NCBI RefSeq assembly: GCF_001010945.1
Contig: NZ_LBHB01000002.1
Span: forward strand, 372,001-436,000
Origin: Aurantiacibacter luteus
GTDB lineage: Bacteria; Pseudomonadota; Alphaproteobacteria; Sphingomonadales; Sphingomonadaceae
Direction of reading: 5' to 3'
Length of the DNA: 64,000 nucleotides
Positions within the stretch are counted from its first letter, which is position 1. Every line of letters begins with the position of its first letter. The notes under the pieces are model-generated. The model searched no databases, was not told the origin of the DNA, and saw only the letters and a list, made by a program, of their open reading frames with translations. Made by a program: the position numbers and the translations under genes. Positions 8,894-20,017 of the stretch are shown here, piece by piece.

Positions 8894-9879
8894 CCGATCT
8901 TTCCGTCCTCGACCTCGTCCCCGTCCGCCAGGGCGGCACCGTGTCCGAAGCCATCGCCGAGGCCGGCAAGCTGGCGCAGGTTGCCGAGCAGGCGGGCTAC
9001 AAGCGCTTCTGGGTCGCAGAGCACCACGCCAGCGTGGGCATAGCGGGCGGCCCGGCGGCGGTGATCCTTTCGCACATCGGCCACGTGACGAGCACGATCC
9101 GCGTGGGTTCGGGCGGGATCATGCTGCCCAACCACAATCCCTTTGTCATCGCCGAGCAGTTCGGTGCCCTCGACGCGCTGTTCCCGGGCCGGGTGGACCT
9201 CGGGCTGGGCCGCGCACCGGGAAGCGCGCCGATCATCGGACAGGCGCTGCGCAAGGACCTGCACCGCGCGGCAGAGTATTTCCCGCAGGACGTGGTCGAA
9301 CTTCGCGCGCTGCTGACGGGCGACCTCAACCTGCCGATCGTCGCCACGCCGGGGCTCGGCGCAAAAGTGGAGCTGTGGATGCTCGGCTCCAGCCTGTTCG
9401 GCGCGCAGCTCGCCGCGCGGCTCGGGATGCCCTACGCCTTTGCCAGCCATTTCGCCCCGCGCCACCTCGATGCTGCGCTGGAAACCTATCGCGCCGAATT
9501 CCGCCCCTCCGCCTATCTCGAAAAGCCGCACGTCATGGCGGCGATGGGCGTTCTGGCGGCCGACAGCGACGAGGAAGCGCGCTACCTCGGATCGAGCCAG
9601 GACCAGGCCTTCGTCGCCCTGCGCACCGGCGATCCGGGCAAGCTGCTGCCGCCGGTCCGCGACTATCGCGAGAACCTTCCCGCCGACCAGCGCCTGATGC
9701 TGGAAAGCATGGACGAGGCCCGCGCCGTCGGCTCGCCCCAAACCGTGCGCGCCCGGATCGAGGCGTTCCGGCGCCGCACCGAGCCCGACGAGATTATCTG
9801 CGCCGGAGCGACATTCGACCCCGCGGCACGCCAGCGCTCGCTCGAACTGACCATGGATGCGCTTGCGCTCGTCAGTTAG
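8890..9879 (+). CDS. LLM class flavin-dependent oxidoreductase
   Basis: A 329-residue luciferase-like monooxygenase of the single-component alkanal-monooxygenase-like group. The typical N-terminus (LDLVPVRQGGTVSEAI), RFWVAEHH, VGSGGIMLPNH and LGLGRAPGS flavin/TIM-barrel segments are all present. It is expected to use reduced FMN and O2 supplied by a partner reductase. The substrate is unknown. Overlap with the hydrolase gene suggests a shared small-molecule degradation step. The 144 bases downstream hold only a weak GCCCG/CGGGC hairpin (9909-9922). Confidence 0.9.
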   Translation: MTDLSVLDLVPVRQGGTVSEAIAEAGKLAQVAEQAGYKRFWVAEHHASVGIAGGPAAVILSHIGHVTSTIRVGSGGIMLPNHNPFVIAEQFGALDALFPGRVDLGLGRAPGSAPIIGQALRKDLHRAAEYFPQDVVELRALLTGDLNLPIVATPGLGAKVELWMLGSSLFGAQLAARLGMPYAFASHFAPRHLDAALETYRAEFRPSAYLEKPHVMAAMGVLAADSDEEARYLGSSQDQAFVALRTGDPGKLLPPVRDYRENLPADQRLMLESMDEARAVGSPQTVRARIEAFRRRTEPDEIICAGATFDPAARQRSLELTMDALALVS

Positions 9880-10033
9880 TTACGACTGTAACTTTTGCGC
9901 GTGCAATGGCCCGAAAGCGGGCTTAAGGCGCGCGGGAACTTCCGTAGTGGCCTTTCGCTGCTAGGGTTCATGAGAGAGTCGGAGAGACGGCCTGCTTCCA
10001 CTTCGCGGGCCGCGACGGAGGACAGTGCAGGCC

Positions 10034-13000
10034 ATGGCGACCAAGCCCCGCGCTAAAAGCGCATTTGCCCAACTCAACCGCGAGGAACGCGGCATCGCCT
10101 CGGTGCTGCAGGATCGCATCAGTTCCTCCATCCTGCCCGGCGAGACCCCGCTCGAAGGCCATGCCCTCGAAGAAGCGACCGCCTTCGTCATCGAGGCCGC
10201 GCGCCAGCGCGAGGAGGCGCAGTCCTCCATCCTCGTCCGCTCCGCCGCCGAGGGGCGCCGCTTCACCCGCGTGGCGGTGATCAACAAGGACATGCCCTTC
10301 CTCGTCGATTCCATCGCCGCGACGCTCGCTGCGCGCGGGCTGTCGATCGACGTGCTCGTCCACCCGATCCTGCCCGTGCGCCGCAAGGCCGGCGCGCTCG
10401 CCGAACTGCCCGATGGCGAGACCGGCGAGAAGAAGGAAAGCTGGATCTACATCGAGACCGCGCGGGTCGATGCGAAGGAACGCCGCGCGCTCGAGAAGGA
10501 CCTCGGTACCGCCATCGAGGACGTGCGCGCCGCCGTTGCCGACTGGCCGCGGATGCGCGAGCAGATGGAGGCCGATGCCGATCGCCTGTCCGACGCGGAA
10601 GGCGCGGCGCTGCTGCGCTGGCTGGCGGGCGGCATGATGACGCAGCTAGGCCACGTCACCATGGATCGCGAGGGCCGGCACAAGGGCGCGCTCGGCATCT
10701 GCCGCGCCTCCACCCCCGACCTCATCGCCGAGGATGCCTGCAAGCGCGCCTTCGCCTGGTTCGACGGCAATTCCGCGCGCGGCCAGAAGACAGCGGGTAG
10801 GGGCGCGCCGGGCAAGGTGCCGCTGATCATCAAGGCCAATCGCCTCAGCAAGGTCCACCGCCGCGTGCCGCTCGACCTGTTCATCGTGCCCTTGTTCGAG
10901 GACGGGCGCGTCGCCGCGCTGTCGATCCACGCCGGCATCTGGACCAGCGCCGCGCTTGTTTCTCCGCCGGAAACCGTCCCGGTCCTGCGCCAGCAGCTCA
11001 AGGCGATCATGGAGCGGATGGATTTCGAACCCGGCAGCCACGACTACAAGTCGCTGGTCCACGCGCTCACCACGCTGCCGCACGATCTCATCATCGGCTT
11101 CTCGGACGAGGACATCACCCGCGTCGCGACCGCCATGATGGGCCTGGCCGACCGTCCGCGCCCGCGCGCGACGCTGGTCAAGGCGCCCCTCGGCCGCCAC
11201 CTGTTCGGCTTCGTCTGGCTGCCGCGCGACACCATGAGCACGCAGGTCCGCCTCGGTGTGCAGGACCTGCTGGAGGATCACACCGGCGCGACCACGCTCG
11301 ACTGGAGCCTGACCATCGAGGGCGGCAACCTCGCGCTCCTGCGCTTCGTGATGGACTATCGCGGAATGAAGGGCGAACCCGATACGCCCGCCATCGACCG
11401 CGCGCTGGGCGAGATGCTGCGCGGCTGGAACGATGCCGTCGAGGAGGCGCTGGCCGCCACCGAGGACGAGAGCCGCGCCGTCACGCTCACCGCGCGCTAT
11501 GCCGCCGCCTTCCCCGCCTACTACCGCAGCACCTACGGCCCGGCGGAAGCGGCCATCGACATCGGCCGCCTGCGCCAGCTCGCCACCAGCGTGGAGGAAA
11601 AGGGCGAGGGACGCGACGCGCGCCTTTACCACTCCGACAAGGACGAGGCGGGCCGCCTGCGGCTCAAGGTCTACCAGCACCAGGGGTCGCTGCCGCTGTC
11701 CGATGCCGTTCCTGCGCTCGAGAACTTCGGGTTCAAGGTGCTTTCCGAGGTGCCGACCAACCTCGAGGGCGAGGACACGGGGACGATCCACGATTTCGTG
11801 CTGGCGCTGCCCGCGGGGGTCGAAGCGCAGGCCATCCTCGATCGCGCGGGGCCCATCGAGCACGCCGTCACCGCCGTCCTCAACGAGCGCGCCGAGGACG
11901 ACGTGTTCAACCGCCTCGTCATCGTCTCGGCGCTGGAATCGCAGGAAGCGGACTGGCTGCGCGCCTTCTATCGCTACCTGCGCCAGTCGGCGATCGCCTT
12001 TACCATCTATACCGTGGTCGATGCCCTCGCCGGCGCGCCCAAGGTGACCCGCGGGCTCATCGCGCTCTTCCGCACGCTGCACGACCCAGCCTTCGAGGGT
12101 GACCGCGAGAAGGAGACCGCGCGCGTCGAGGGCGAGATCCGCGCCGGGCTGGCCGAGGTGGTGGCGATCAACGACGACCGCCTGCTTCGCCGCTACTGGG
12201 ATACCCTGCGCGCCGTGCTGCGCACCAACGCCTTTGCCCCCGCGGGCGAGGAGGCGCTGGCCTTCAAGCTCGACAGTTCGCTCGTCCCCGGCCTGCCGCG
12301 GCCCGTGCCCTGGCGCGAGGTGTGGGTCTATTCTCGCCGCGTTGAAGGCATCCACCTGCGCGCCGGGCCCGTGGCGCGCGGCGGGCTGCGCTGGTCCGAC
12401 CGGCGCGACGACTTCCGCACCGAGATCCTCGGCCTGATGAAGGCGCAAAAGGTCAAGAACGCCGTCATCGTGCCCACCGGCGCGAAGGGCGGCTTCTATC
12501 CCAAGCGCCTGCCGAACCCCGCCGTGGACCGCGATGCCTGGGCCGCCGAGGGCAAGGAAAGCTACAAGCTGTTCATCCGCACGCTGCTCTCGATCACCGA
12601 CAACCTGGTGGAGGACAAGGTCGTGCACCCCGATGGTGTGGTCATCCGCGACGGGGACGATCCGTATTTTGTGGTCGCCGCCGACAAGGGCACGGCGACA
12701 TTCTCCGACACCGCCAATGCCATAGCGCTGGAGCGGGGTTTCTGGCTGGGCGACGCCTTCGCCAGCGGCGGCTCCAACGGCTACGACCACAAGGCGATGG
12801 GCATCACTGCGCGCGGCGCCTGGGTCTGCGTGCAGCGCCACTTCCTCGAGATGGGCGTCGACGTTCAGACCGATCCGGTGCGCGTGGTGGGCTGCGGCGA
12901 CATGTCGGGCGACGTGTTCGGCAACGGGATGCTGCTGTCGAAGTCGATCCGCCTCGTCGCCGCCTTCGACCACCGGCACATCTTCATCGATCCCGATCCC

Positions 13001-14788
13001 GATGCCGCCGCGAGCTGGAAGGAGCGCCAGCGCCTGTTCGGCCTCGATCGCTCGAGCTGGGCCGATTACGATGCCAAGCTGCTGTCGAAGGGCGGCGCGA
13101 TCATCCCGCGCACGGAAAAGCGCATCGAGCTGTCGGCACAGGCCATGGAGGCGCTCGGCATCGCGCAGGGCGACCTCAAGGACGGTGCGCTCGATCCGGA
13201 AAGCCTGATCCGGCTGATCCTCAAGAGCCCGGTCGACCTCGTCTGGTTCGGCGGCATCGGCACCTACGTCAAGGCCGCGTCCGAGAGTAACGCCGATGTC
13301 GGCGACCCGGCCAACGATGGCCTGCGCATCAACGGCGCCGACCTGCGCGCCAGGGTCGTGGGCGAAGGCGCGAACCTCGGCCTGACGCAGGCGGGCCGCG
13401 TCGAGTTCGCGCTCGGCGGAGGGCGGGTCAACACCGACTTCATCGACAATTCGGCCGGCGTCGATTGCTCTGACAACGAGGTCAACATCAAGATCGCGCT
13501 GACCGCCGCGCGCCGCGCCGGGAAGCTGTCGGAGGAACGGCGCAACGCCCTGCTCGCCGACATGACCGACGAGGTCGCGGCGCTGGTGCTGGAGGACAAC
13601 CGGCTGCAGGCCCTCGCGCTGTCCATCGCCGAGACCGGCGGCCCGCGCGCCATCGGGGCGCAGGCGCGGCTGATCGAGATGCTCGAAGACATGGGCGGGC
13701 TCGACCGGGCCAACGAGGGCCTGCCCGACGGCGAGGGGCTGAAGCGCCGCGCCGCCGACAATCACGGCCTCACCCGGCCCGAGCTGGCGGTGCTGCTGTC
13801 AATGTCCAAGCTCGTCATCCAGGACGCGGTCGAGCGCGGCGAGCTCCCCGCCGACCCGGCCGCCGACGCGCTGGTGCTGGGCGACTTCCCGCCGCAGTTT
13901 CAGGGCAAGTTCAAGGCCCAGCTCCTGAACCACCGCCTGCGGCCCGAGATCGTCGGCACCGTGGTCGCCAACCGCCTCGTCAACCGCATGGGGATGCTGC
14001 ACCCCTTCGAATTGGCCGAGGAGGAGGGCGAGGACCTCGCCTCCGTCGGAGCTGCCTTCGTGGCGGCGAGCACCCTGCTCGGCATGGACGAGATCTGGGC
14101 GCGGATCGATACCGAGCCCATGCCCGAAACCGCGCGGCTCATGCTGTTCGACCAGGCGGCGCTGGCCCTGCGCGGCCATGTCGCCGACCTGCTGCGGGCG
14201 GGCAACGGCGAGGTCTCACCCTCTGCCGTGCAGAGCGAGATCGGCGCGATGGTCACCAAGCTCAACGAGCAGGTCGAGACCCTGCTGGGCGACGAGGCGC
14301 GCGCGCACGTCGAGCAGATCGCCGGCCGGATGTGCGAGAAGGGCGCTAGCGAGGAGATGGCCGACATGGTCGCCCGCCTGTTCGCCGTGGACGGGGCCAT
14401 CGGTCTCTCGCGCCTCGCCAGCGATACCGGCATCGCGCCGGTGGAACTGGCGCACGCCTTCATCGATCTCGGCACCCTGCTGGGCATCGACTGGGCGCAG
14501 TCGCGTTCCGCCATCATGAGCCCCGCCGATCCTTGGGAGCGGCTGCTGGTGGCCGGCCTCGCCCGCGATTTCCAGCAGATGCGCTTCGATTTCCTGCGCC
14601 GCCTCGCCCGCAAGCGCGGCAAGGACGCGGGCGATCCGCGCGCCATGATCGAGGCCTGGGCGGCGAAGAATGCCGGCATGATCGCGCAGTTCCGGCGCAT
14701 GATCGCGCGCGCGCAGGCGGCGACGCCGGTCGCTCCGGCCATGCTCGCGCAGATCGCCAGCCAGGCGCGCAACCTGCTGCAGGGTTGA
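10034..14788 (+). CDS. gdhB: NAD-dependent glutamate dehydrogenase (large type)
   Basis: A 1,584-residue enzyme of the 180-kDa Bac_GDH class, converting glutamate and NAD+ to 2-oxoglutarate, ammonium and NADH. The long N-terminal regulatory region (ACT-like segments, about 1-700) is followed by the dehydrogenase core. The core begins near residue 780 with [20 protein letters not shown], then the catalytic lysine in [12 protein letters not shown] (about 816) and the NAD-binding [15 protein letters not shown] near 955. Length matches the class. Start choice is ambiguous: GTG at 10025 lies 3 bases and ATG at 10034 lies 12 bases after GGAGG. I keep the ATG. It is a single gene with its own upstream region. 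The symbol follows use for other large NAD-GDHs. Confidence 0.95.
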   Translation: MATKPRAKSAFAQLNREERGIASVLQDRISSSILPGETPLEGHALEEATAFVIEAARQREEAQSSILVRSAAEGRRFTRVAVINKDMPFLVDSIAATLAARGLSIDVLVHPILPVRRKAGALAELPDGETGEKKESWIYIETARVDAKERRALEKDLGTAIEDVRAAVADWPRMREQMEADADRLSDAEGAALLRWLAGGMMTQLGHVTMDREGRHKGALGICRASTPDLIAEDACKRAFAWFDGNSARGQKTAGRGAPGKVPLIIKANRLSKVHRRVPLDLFIVPLFEDGRVAALSIHAGIWTSAALVSPPETVPVLRQQLKAIMERMDFEPGSHDYKSLVHALTTLPHDLIIGFSDEDITRVATAMMGLADRPRPRATLVKAPLGRHLFGFVWLPRDTMSTQVRLGVQDLLEDHTGATTLDWSLTIEGGNLALLRFVMDYRGMKGEPDTPAIDRALGEMLRGWNDAVEEALAATEDESRAVTLTARYAAAFPAYYRSTYGPAEAAIDIGRLRQLATSVEEKGEGRDARLYHSDKDEAGRLRLKVYQHQGSLPLSDAVPALENFGFKVLSEVPTNLEGEDTGTIHDFVLALPAGVEAQAILDRAGPIEHAVTAVLNERAEDDVFNRLVIVSALESQEADWLRAFYRYLRQSAIAFTIYTVVDALAGAPKVTRGLIALFRTLHDPAFEGDREKETARVEGEIRAGLAEVVAINDDRLLRRYWDTLRAVLRTNAFAPAGEEALAFKLDSSLVPGLPRPVPWREVWVYSRRVEGIHLRAGPVARGGLRWSDRRDDFRTEILGLMKAQKVKNAVIVPTGAKGGFYPKRLPNPAVDRDAWAAEGKESYKLFIRTLLSITDNLVEDKVVHPDGVVIRDGDDPYFVVAADKGTATFSDTANAIALERGFWLGDAFASGGSNGYDHKAMGITARGAWVCVQRHFLEMGVDVQTDPVRVVGCGDMSGDVFGNGMLLSKSIRLVAAFDHRHIFIDPDPDAAASWKERQRLFGLDRSSWADYDAKLLSKGGAIIPRTEKRIELSAQAMEALGIAQGDLKDGALDPESLIRLILKSPVDLVWFGGIGTYVKAASESNADVGDPANDGLRINGADLRARVVGEGANLGLTQAGRVEFALGGGRVNTDFIDNSAGVDCSDNEVNIKIALTAARRAGKLSEERRNALLADMTDEVAALVLEDNRLQALALSIAETGGPRAIGAQARLIEMLEDMGGLDRANEGLPDGEGLKRRAADNHGLTRPELAVLLSMSKLVIQDAVERGELPADPAADALVLGDFPPQFQGKFKAQLLNHRLRPEIVGTVVANRLVNRMGMLHPFELAEEEGEDLASVGAAFVAASTLLGMDEIWARIDTEPMPETARLMLFDQAALALRGHVADLLRAGNGEVSPSAVQSEIGAMVTKLNEQVETLLGDEARAHVEQIAGRMCEKGASEEMADMVARLFAVDGAIGLSRLASDTGIAPVELAHAFIDLGTLLGIDWAQSRSAIMSPADPWERLLVAGLARDFQQMRFDFLRRLARKRGKDAGDPRAMIEAWAAKNAGMIAQFRRMIARAQAATPVAPAMLAQIASQARNLLQG

Positions 14789-14822
14789 CGGCATCGGCGT
14801 TTTGCGGGCACCGCTGGCGGCC

Positions 14823-16061
14823 ATGACCAACCATGACGTCGTCATCGTGGGCACGGGGCACGGCGGCGCGCAGGCCGCCATCGCCCTGCGCCAGCAAGGC
14901 TTTGCCGGATCGATCGCGATGATCGGCCGCGATGCCAACCCGCCCTACGAGCGCCCGCCGCTGTCAAAGGATTATCTCGCGGGCGAAAAGCCGTTCGAGC
15001 GGATCCTGATCCGGCCCGCGGCCTTCTGGGCCGAACGCGACGTGCACCTGCGCCTCGGCGCCAGCGTCACCCGCGTCGATCCCGAGGCGAAGGTGGTCGA
15101 ACTGGCGGGCGGCGAAACCTTGCATTACGGGCACCTCATCTGGGCAACCGGCGGCGATGCGCGGCGACTCTCGTGCCCCGGCGGGCACCTGGCGGGCGTC
15201 CACACGGTGCGCGACCGGCGCGATGTCGACACCCTGATGGCCGAGATCGAAGGCGGCGCGCGCCGTTTCGTGGTCGTGGGCGGCGGCTACATCGGGCTCG
15301 AGGCGGCCGCCGTGCTCACCAAGCTGGGCTGCGAGGTGGTGCTGGTGGAGGCGCAGGACCGCGTGCTGAACCGCGTGGCCGGACCGGAACTCTCGGCCTT
15401 CTACGAAGCCGAGCACCGGGCCCACGGCGTCGACCTGCGCACCGGCACCGGGGTAGAGCGGCTGGCGGGCGAGGAGCGCGTGTCCGCCGTGGTGCTGGCC
15501 GACGGCGAGGAAATCCCCTGCGACGGGGTGATCGTGGGCATCGGCATCGTCCCCTCGGTGGGCACGCTGATGGCGGCGGGCGCAGCGGGTTCCAACGGCC
15601 TCGACGTCAGCGACATCTGCCGCACCAACCTCGACGACGTCTACGCCATCGGCGACTGCGCCGCCCATGCCAGCGTCTGGGCGGATGGCGCGGTGATCCG
15701 GCTCGAAAGCGTGCAGAACGCGCATGACATGGCAACCATCGTGGCCAAGGCCATCTGCGCCAGCGACGGCGAAGAGGGCCCGGAGCCCTACACGGCCTTC
15801 CCGTGGTTCTGGTCCAACCAGTACGACCTCAAGCTGCAGACCGCCGGGCTCTCCACCGGTTACGATGCCACCGTCCTTCGCGGCGACCCGGCGGAGCGCA
15901 GCTTCTCGGTGATCTACCTCAGGATGGGCAGGGTGATCGCAGTGGACGCGGTCAACCGCACGAAGGATTACGTGCAGGGCCGCAAGCTGATCGAGGCCCG
16001 CGCGGTCGTGGAGCCGGAGCTGCTGGCGGACACCGAGGTGCCGCTCAAGGAGATGGTGTAA
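14823..16061 (+). CDS. FAD-dependent ferredoxin/rubredoxin reductase
   Basis: A 412-residue pyridine nucleotide-disulfide oxidoreductase fold protein. The N-terminal FAD site [11 protein letters not shown] is followed by the family signature [16 protein letters not shown]. The NAD(P)H site [16 protein letters not shown] lies near residue 155, and the second FAD motif [10 protein letters not shown] is near 275. The C-terminal reductase domain ([14 protein letters not shown]) matches reductases that feed Rieske or P450 ferredoxins. No ferredoxin or oxygenase component lies adjacent. Its end overlaps the convergent queG end by 17 bases. Confidence 0.9.
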   Translation: MTNHDVVIVGTGHGGAQAAIALRQQGFAGSIAMIGRDANPPYERPPLSKDYLAGEKPFERILIRPAAFWAERDVHLRLGASVTRVDPEAKVVELAGGETLHYGHLIWATGGDARRLSCPGGHLAGVHTVRDRRDVDTLMAEIEGGARRFVVVGGGYIGLEAAAVLTKLGCEVVLVEAQDRVLNRVAGPELSAFYEAEHRAHGVDLRTGTGVERLAGEERVSAVVLADGEEIPCDGVIVGIGIVPSVGTLMAAGAAGSNGLDVSDICRTNLDDVYAIGDCAAHASVWADGAVIRLESVQNAHDMATIVAKAICASDGEEGPEPYTAFPWFWSNQYDLKLQTAGLSTGYDATVLRGDPAERSFSVIYLRMGRVIAVDAVNRTKDYVQGRKLIEARAVVEPELLADTEVPLKEMV

Positions 16062-17112
16062 GGCGCCCTAGCGCCCAGTCGGCTGCCTCCGCTACAACGG
16101 GGTCGGGATCGGCGCGCAGCGCATCGACCTGCTCGGCCAGCGCCGCATCGCCCGAGTTGCCCGCCGCGATCAGGCAGTTGCGCACGAACCTGTCGCGCCC
16201 GATGCGCTTGATGGGGGAGCCGGAGAACTTGGCGCGGAAGGCCGTGTCGTCGAGCGCCAGCAGCTCGGCGAGGCGCGGGGCGAGGAGATCCTCGCGCGGG
16301 ACGAAGGCCTGGTGGCGCGCGGCCGTATCGGCGAACTTGTTCCACGGGCAGACGGCCAGGCAGTCGTCGCAGCCGTAGATGCGCGCGCCCATCGCCTCGC
16401 GGAATTCGTGCGGGATCGGCCCCTTGTGCTCGATGGTGAGGTAGGAAATGCAGCGCCGCGCATCGAGGCGGTAGGGCGCAGGGAACGCATCGGTGGGGCA
16501 GGCGTGCTGGCAGGCGCGGCAAGACCCGCAGCGGTCCGGATGCGAAGCATTCAACGAAAGCTCAAGCGTGGTGTAGATTGCCGCGAGGAAGAGCCAGCTG
16601 CCGTGTTCGCGGCTGACGAGGTTGGTGTGCTTGCCCTGCCAGCCCAGCCCCGCCGCCTCGCCCAGCGGCTTCTCCATTACCGGCGCGGTATCGGTGAACA
16701 CCTTGAGCTCGGTCCCCGGCCTCTCCTCCACCATCCAGCGCGCCAGAGCCTTGGCCGCCTTCTTCAGCACGTCGTGGTAGTCGCGCCCCTGTGCATAGAC
16801 CGAGACCTTCGCCTGCTGCGGGCGCAACGGATCGACGTCCGGCGCATAGCTCATGCCGAGCGCGATGACGCTCCGCGCTTCGGGCCACATCGACTGCGGA
16901 CCCTGCCGCACCTCGGCGCGGTCCTCCATCCAGCCCATGGTGCCGTGGTGGCCCTCGCCGAGCCAGTCGTGCAGCCGCCCCGCCCGCACGGCGTCGTCCT
17001 CGGCCGAAGCGATGCCGAAGGCGACGAAGCCCAATTCGCGCGCCTTGGCCTCCAGCCGCGCCTCGAAGGGCAGGGTATCCGGTGAATTAACCATGTTGCG
17101 CGGGCGGCTCAT
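16045..17112 (-). CDS. queG: Epoxyqueuosine reductase
   Basis: Performs the last step of queuosine synthesis, reducing epoxyqueuosine in the wobble position of GUN-decoding tRNAs with cobalamin and two 4Fe-4S clusters. The 355-residue protein shows the N-terminal cobalamin-binding region, the two cluster motifs [16 protein letters not shown] and [14 protein letters not shown], and a short C-terminal HEAT-like tail. The internal [11 protein letters not shown] segment carries the catalytic Asp region. The minus-strand ATG at 17112 is used. An in-frame Met at residue 7 is possible. Confidence 0.95.
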   Translation of the reverse strand: MSRPRNMVNSPDTLPFEARLEAKARELGFVAFGIASAEDDAVRAGRLHDWLGEGHHGTMGWMEDRAEVRQGPQSMWPEARSVIALGMSYAPDVDPLRPQQAKVSVYAQGRDYHDVLKKAAKALARWMVEERPGTELKVFTDTAPVMEKPLGEAAGLGWQGKHTNLVSREHGSWLFLAAIYTTLELSLNASHPDRCGSCRACQHACPTDAFPAPYRLDARRCISYLTIEHKGPIPHEFREAMGARIYGCDDCLAVCPWNKFADTAARHQAFVPREDLLAPRLAELLALDDTAFRAKFSGSPIKRIGRDRFVRNCLIAAGNSGDAALAEQVDALRADPDPVVAEAADWALGRLTPSP

Positions 17113-17139
17113 TCATTACTGAGCCTTAGGGCAGGCGGG

Positions 17140-18114
17140 ATGGATATGGCGACAGGCGAATTTCAGACGATCGACACCCGTCCGCTCGCTGTCGAGGCGC
17201 GCGGCCTGGTCAAGCGCTTCGACCAGACGCTGGCCGTGGACGGAGTCGATCTCGCCATCCCGGAAGGTTCGATCTACGGCGTGCTCGGCCCCAACGGCGC
17301 GGGCAAGACCACGACGCTCAGGATGCTGCTCGGCATCATCGACCCCGATTCGGGCACACGCCGGGTGCTGGGGGCGGAGAACCCGCAGGATGTCGCCCGG
17401 CTGATCGGCTATCTACCCGAGGAGCGCGGGCTCTACCCCTCGATGAAGAGCTACGAGGCCATCGCCTTCATGGGCGCGCTGCGCGGCGTGCCGCTGGCCG
17501 AAGGCCGCGCGCGCGGCAAGGCGCTGATGGAGGAGCACGGCCTCGGCCACGCCATCGACCGGCAAATCCGCCAGCTCTCCAAGGGCATGGCGCAGACCGT
17601 GCAGCTGCTCGGCACGCTGGTGCACGAGCCGCGGCTGGTGGTCTTCGACGAGCCGTTCAGCGGCCTCGACGCGATCAACCAAGGCAAGCTGGAGGTGCTG
17701 ATCCGCGGCCTCGCAGACCGGGGCACGACGGTCATCTTTTCCACCCACGTCATCGCCCATGCCGAGCGCATGTGCGAAGGCATCGCGATCATCGCCGGGG
17801 GCCGCGTGCCCTACGCGGGCAGCGTGGAGACCGCGCGCGACCGCATCCCGGCGCAGGTGCGGCTGGAAACGCGGCGGCGCGACGGCGCCTGGCGCGCGGC
17901 ACTGCCCGAGGACACCCGGCAGGTCGGCGATTTCTGGAGCTTCGCCCTGCCCGAAAGCGGGGTCGAACCACTCTTGAAGGCGCTGATCGAGGGCGAGGCG
18001 GGCGTGCTTTCGCTCAGCATCGAACGCGCGGGTCTGCACGATGCCTTTGTCGCCATCGCCGGCGAGGCGGCGGCGGCGGACATGGCCGTGACCGAAGTGG
18101 GAGAGCCGGCATGA
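17140..18114 (+). CDS. ABC transporter ATP-binding protein (NatA-like)
   Basis: A 324-residue nucleotide-binding subunit of an ABC-2 type exporter. The Walker A is GPNGAGKTT (about 57-65), the signature LSKGMAQ and the Walker B LVVFDEPFSGLD. A roughly 100-residue C-terminal extension is typical of the NatA/CcmA group. It is followed by its permease with an ATGA stop/start overlap at 18111-18114. NatAB systems export sodium, but the substrate is not determinable here. Confidence 0.93.
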   Translation: MDMATGEFQTIDTRPLAVEARGLVKRFDQTLAVDGVDLAIPEGSIYGVLGPNGAGKTTTLRMLLGIIDPDSGTRRVLGAENPQDVARLIGYLPEERGLYPSMKSYEAIAFMGALRGVPLAEGRARGKALMEEHGLGHAIDRQIRQLSKGMAQTVQLLGTLVHEPRLVVFDEPFSGLDAINQGKLEVLIRGLADRGTTVIFSTHVIAHAERMCEGIAIIAGGRVPYAGSVETARDRIPAQVRLETRRRDGAWRAALPEDTRQVGDFWSFALPESGVEPLLKALIEGEAGVLSLSIERAGLHDAFVAIAGEAAAADMAVTEVGEPA

Positions 18115-19376
18115 ACCGCGCCGTCGCATCGGGCGGACGCCTGCCGCTGCTGAAGGCCGCCTGGGTCGTGGCCCGGCGCGACTTTTCCGCCATCCTGTTC
18201 AGCCGCGCGTTCTTCTTCTTCCTGCTCGGCCCGCTGTTCCCCGTCGTCGTGATGGTGATGGCAGGCGGCGTGGGGGCACAGGTGCAGAGTTCCGCGGCCA
18301 CAGCCGATATCGGCCTCGCCATGCAGTCCGAGGACGTCGACCGGATGCTCGACGCGCGCGAGGAGCTGGCCCGGCAGCTGGGCGGTGTCGTCCCACCGAT
18401 GGTCGAGGTCGCCAGCCTCGCAGCCGGCGAAGACTTCGACGCGCGGGCGACCCTGGAAACCACCGAAGGCAGCCTCGCCGCCATCGTCACCGGCACGCCC
18501 GAAGCGCCCGTGCTCACCGCGACCGAAAGCCGGGTCGCGCGCTGGAGCGGGCTCGTCGCCACGATCGGAGCCTATGCCAGCGACCCGGGCGCGCGCGCCT
18601 ATCCCCCGGTTGCCACGCAGGTTGTCGGCACCAGCGGCGCGGTGGAGAATTCGGGCCGGCTGCGCACTGCACAGGGCGGGCAGGTGCTGCTGTTCATGCT
18701 CATCATGCTGCTCGCCAGCATGGTGCTCTCCAACCTCGTCGAGGAGAAGGGCAACAAGATCATCGAGATCCTCGCCGCCGCCATTCCGATGGACGCGGTG
18801 TTCCTGGGCAAGCTGTTCGCCATGCTCGGCATCTCGGTGGTCGGCATCGCCGTGTGGGGCAGCACGGCGGCGGTGCTGCTGACGGCGGGCGGGCAGTCGC
18901 TCAGCGACCTCGCCAATCCCGGCGTCGGCTGGCCCATGTTCTTCGTGCTGTTCGCGCTCTATTTCGCGATGGGCTACCTGCTGCTGGGCTCGATCTTCCT
19001 CGCCGTGGGATCGCTGGCGACCACCGTGCGCGAGGTGCAGACGCTGTCGATGCCGGCCACCATGTTCCAGATCATCGTGTTCTTCCTTGCCAGCCTGGCG
19101 GTGACCGACCGGGGCGGCTGGCTGGAATGGACGGCGATGGTCTTCCCGCTCTCCAGCCCCTTCGCCATGGTTGCGCGCGCCGCATCGGACGAGGCGCTGT
19201 GGCCGCACGCGCTGGCGCTCGGCTGGCAGGCGCTGTGCGTGGCGGTGTTCGTGCGCGCGGGCGCTGGCCTGTTCCGCCGCCGGGTGATGAAGAGCGGCCC
19301 GCAGGGCGCGCGGCGGCGCGGCGTGTTTCGCATGCTCGCCTCGGCGTTCAGGAACGGTTCGTCCCGGCCCGTGTAG
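18111..19376 (+). CDS. ABC-2 type transporter permease (NatB-like)
   Basis: A 421-residue inner-membrane partner of the preceding ATPase. One N-terminal transmembrane helix (about 30-50) is followed by a large extracytoplasmic domain (about 55-185) and five or six C-terminal helices starting at GGQVLLFMLIMLLASM. The conserved NLVEEKGNKIIEILAAAIP motif follows the second helix and is diagnostic of NatB-type permeases. The upstream part of the longer reading frame is antisense or out-of-frame noise. The ATG at 18111 overlaps the ATPase stop. Confidence 0.92.
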   Translation: MNRAVASGGRLPLLKAAWVVARRDFSAILFSRAFFFFLLGPLFPVVVMVMAGGVGAQVQSSAATADIGLAMQSEDVDRMLDAREELARQLGGVVPPMVEVASLAAGEDFDARATLETTEGSLAAIVTGTPEAPVLTATESRVARWSGLVATIGAYASDPGARAYPPVATQVVGTSGAVENSGRLRTAQGGQVLLFMLIMLLASMVLSNLVEEKGNKIIEILAAAIPMDAVFLGKLFAMLGISVVGIAVWGSTAAVLLTAGGQSLSDLANPGVGWPMFFVLFALYFAMGYLLLGSIFLAVGSLATTVREVQTLSMPATMFQIIVFFLASLAVTDRGGWLEWTAMVFPLSSPFAMVARAASDEALWPHALALGWQALCVAVFVRAGAGLFRRRVMKSGPQGARRRGVFRMLASAFRNGSSRPV

Positions 19377-19386
19377 GGTCACTGTC

Positions 19387-19887
19387 ATGACCCATTCCAA
19401 TGCAACCCGCCGCTCCGCCCTGTTCTGGCTCGGGGCCGCCGCCTCCGTTCCCGTCCTCGCCGCCTGCGGCGTGGATCCCGCAGCCGCGCAGCAGAGCTTC
19501 CGCGTCACCCGCACCGATGCCCAGTGGCGCGAACGGCTGACCGCCATGCAGTACCGCGTGCTGCGGCAGGAGGCGACCGAGCGTCCCTATTCCTCGCCGC
19601 TCAACAACGAGCACCGGCGCGGCACCTATCATTGCCGGGGTTGCGGCAACCGCCTGTTCTCCAGCGCGCACAAGTTCGATTCGGGCACCGGCTGGCCGAG
19701 CTTCTGGCAGCCGATCGATTCGGGCGCCGTCGGCTACAAGACCGATCGCCTGCTCGGCTATGCCCGCACGGAAGAGCACTGCGCCGATTGCGGCGGGCAC
19801 CTCGGCCACCGCTTCGACGACGGCCCACGCCCGACCGGCCACCGCCACTGCATCAACGGCGTGGCGCTGGAGTTCCGTCCGGCATAA
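19387..19887 (+). CDS. msrB: Exported peptide-methionine (R)-S-oxide reductase
   Basis: Reduces methionine R-sulfoxide in proteins. The 166-residue protein has a twin-arginine-like signal (ATRRSALFWLGAAAS) with a lipobox-like LAAC, so it is probably exported. The domain is complete: zinc cysteines at 83/86 (CRGCG) and 132/135 (CADCG), the TGWPSFWQP loop, and the catalytic Cys near 155 in HRHCINGVALEF. The gene begins 10 bases after the ABC permease and may share its transcript. An exported MsrA is encoded about 11.5 kb away. Confidence 0.95.
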   Translation: MTHSNATRRSALFWLGAAASVPVLAACGVDPAAAQQSFRVTRTDAQWRERLTAMQYRVLRQEATERPYSSPLNNEHRRGTYHCRGCGNRLFSSAHKFDSGTGWPSFWQPIDSGAVGYKTDRLLGYARTEEHCADCGGHLGHRFDDGPRPTGHRHCINGVALEFRPA

Positions 19888-19910
19888 CGCGCCACACGCC
19901 CAGCACACCG

Positions 19911-20017
19911 TTATAGCCCGCCACCTGCGCGGACCTTGCTGATGCCGCCGAACGAGGTTTTCTCCTCTTCGACGATTACGATGCTTTTGCCGGTCTCGTT
20001 GGGCTGGTAACCGGCGG
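19911..20017 (-). pseudogene. Orphaned C-terminal tail of the PilZ protein (other frame)
   Basis: Directly after the pilZ-type gene stop, the minus strand carries a coding-like stretch in the -1 frame: LTAGYQPNETGKSIVIVEEE and onward to RAGGGL and TAA at 19911. Codon choice is typical of the organism. It has no in-frame start or ribosome site of its own. One extra G in the G4 run at 20022-20025 would fuse it in frame to the PilZ protein. It is most simply the former C-terminus, cut off by a one-base deletion, by a sequencing error, or joined by frameshifting. Confidence 0.55.

Noticed and set aside
10646-13765. 1,039-codon minus-strand frame opposite the glutamate dehydrogenase
   Set aside because: Perfectly antisense to a well-conserved enzyme, with no domain, no ribosome site and shadow composition.
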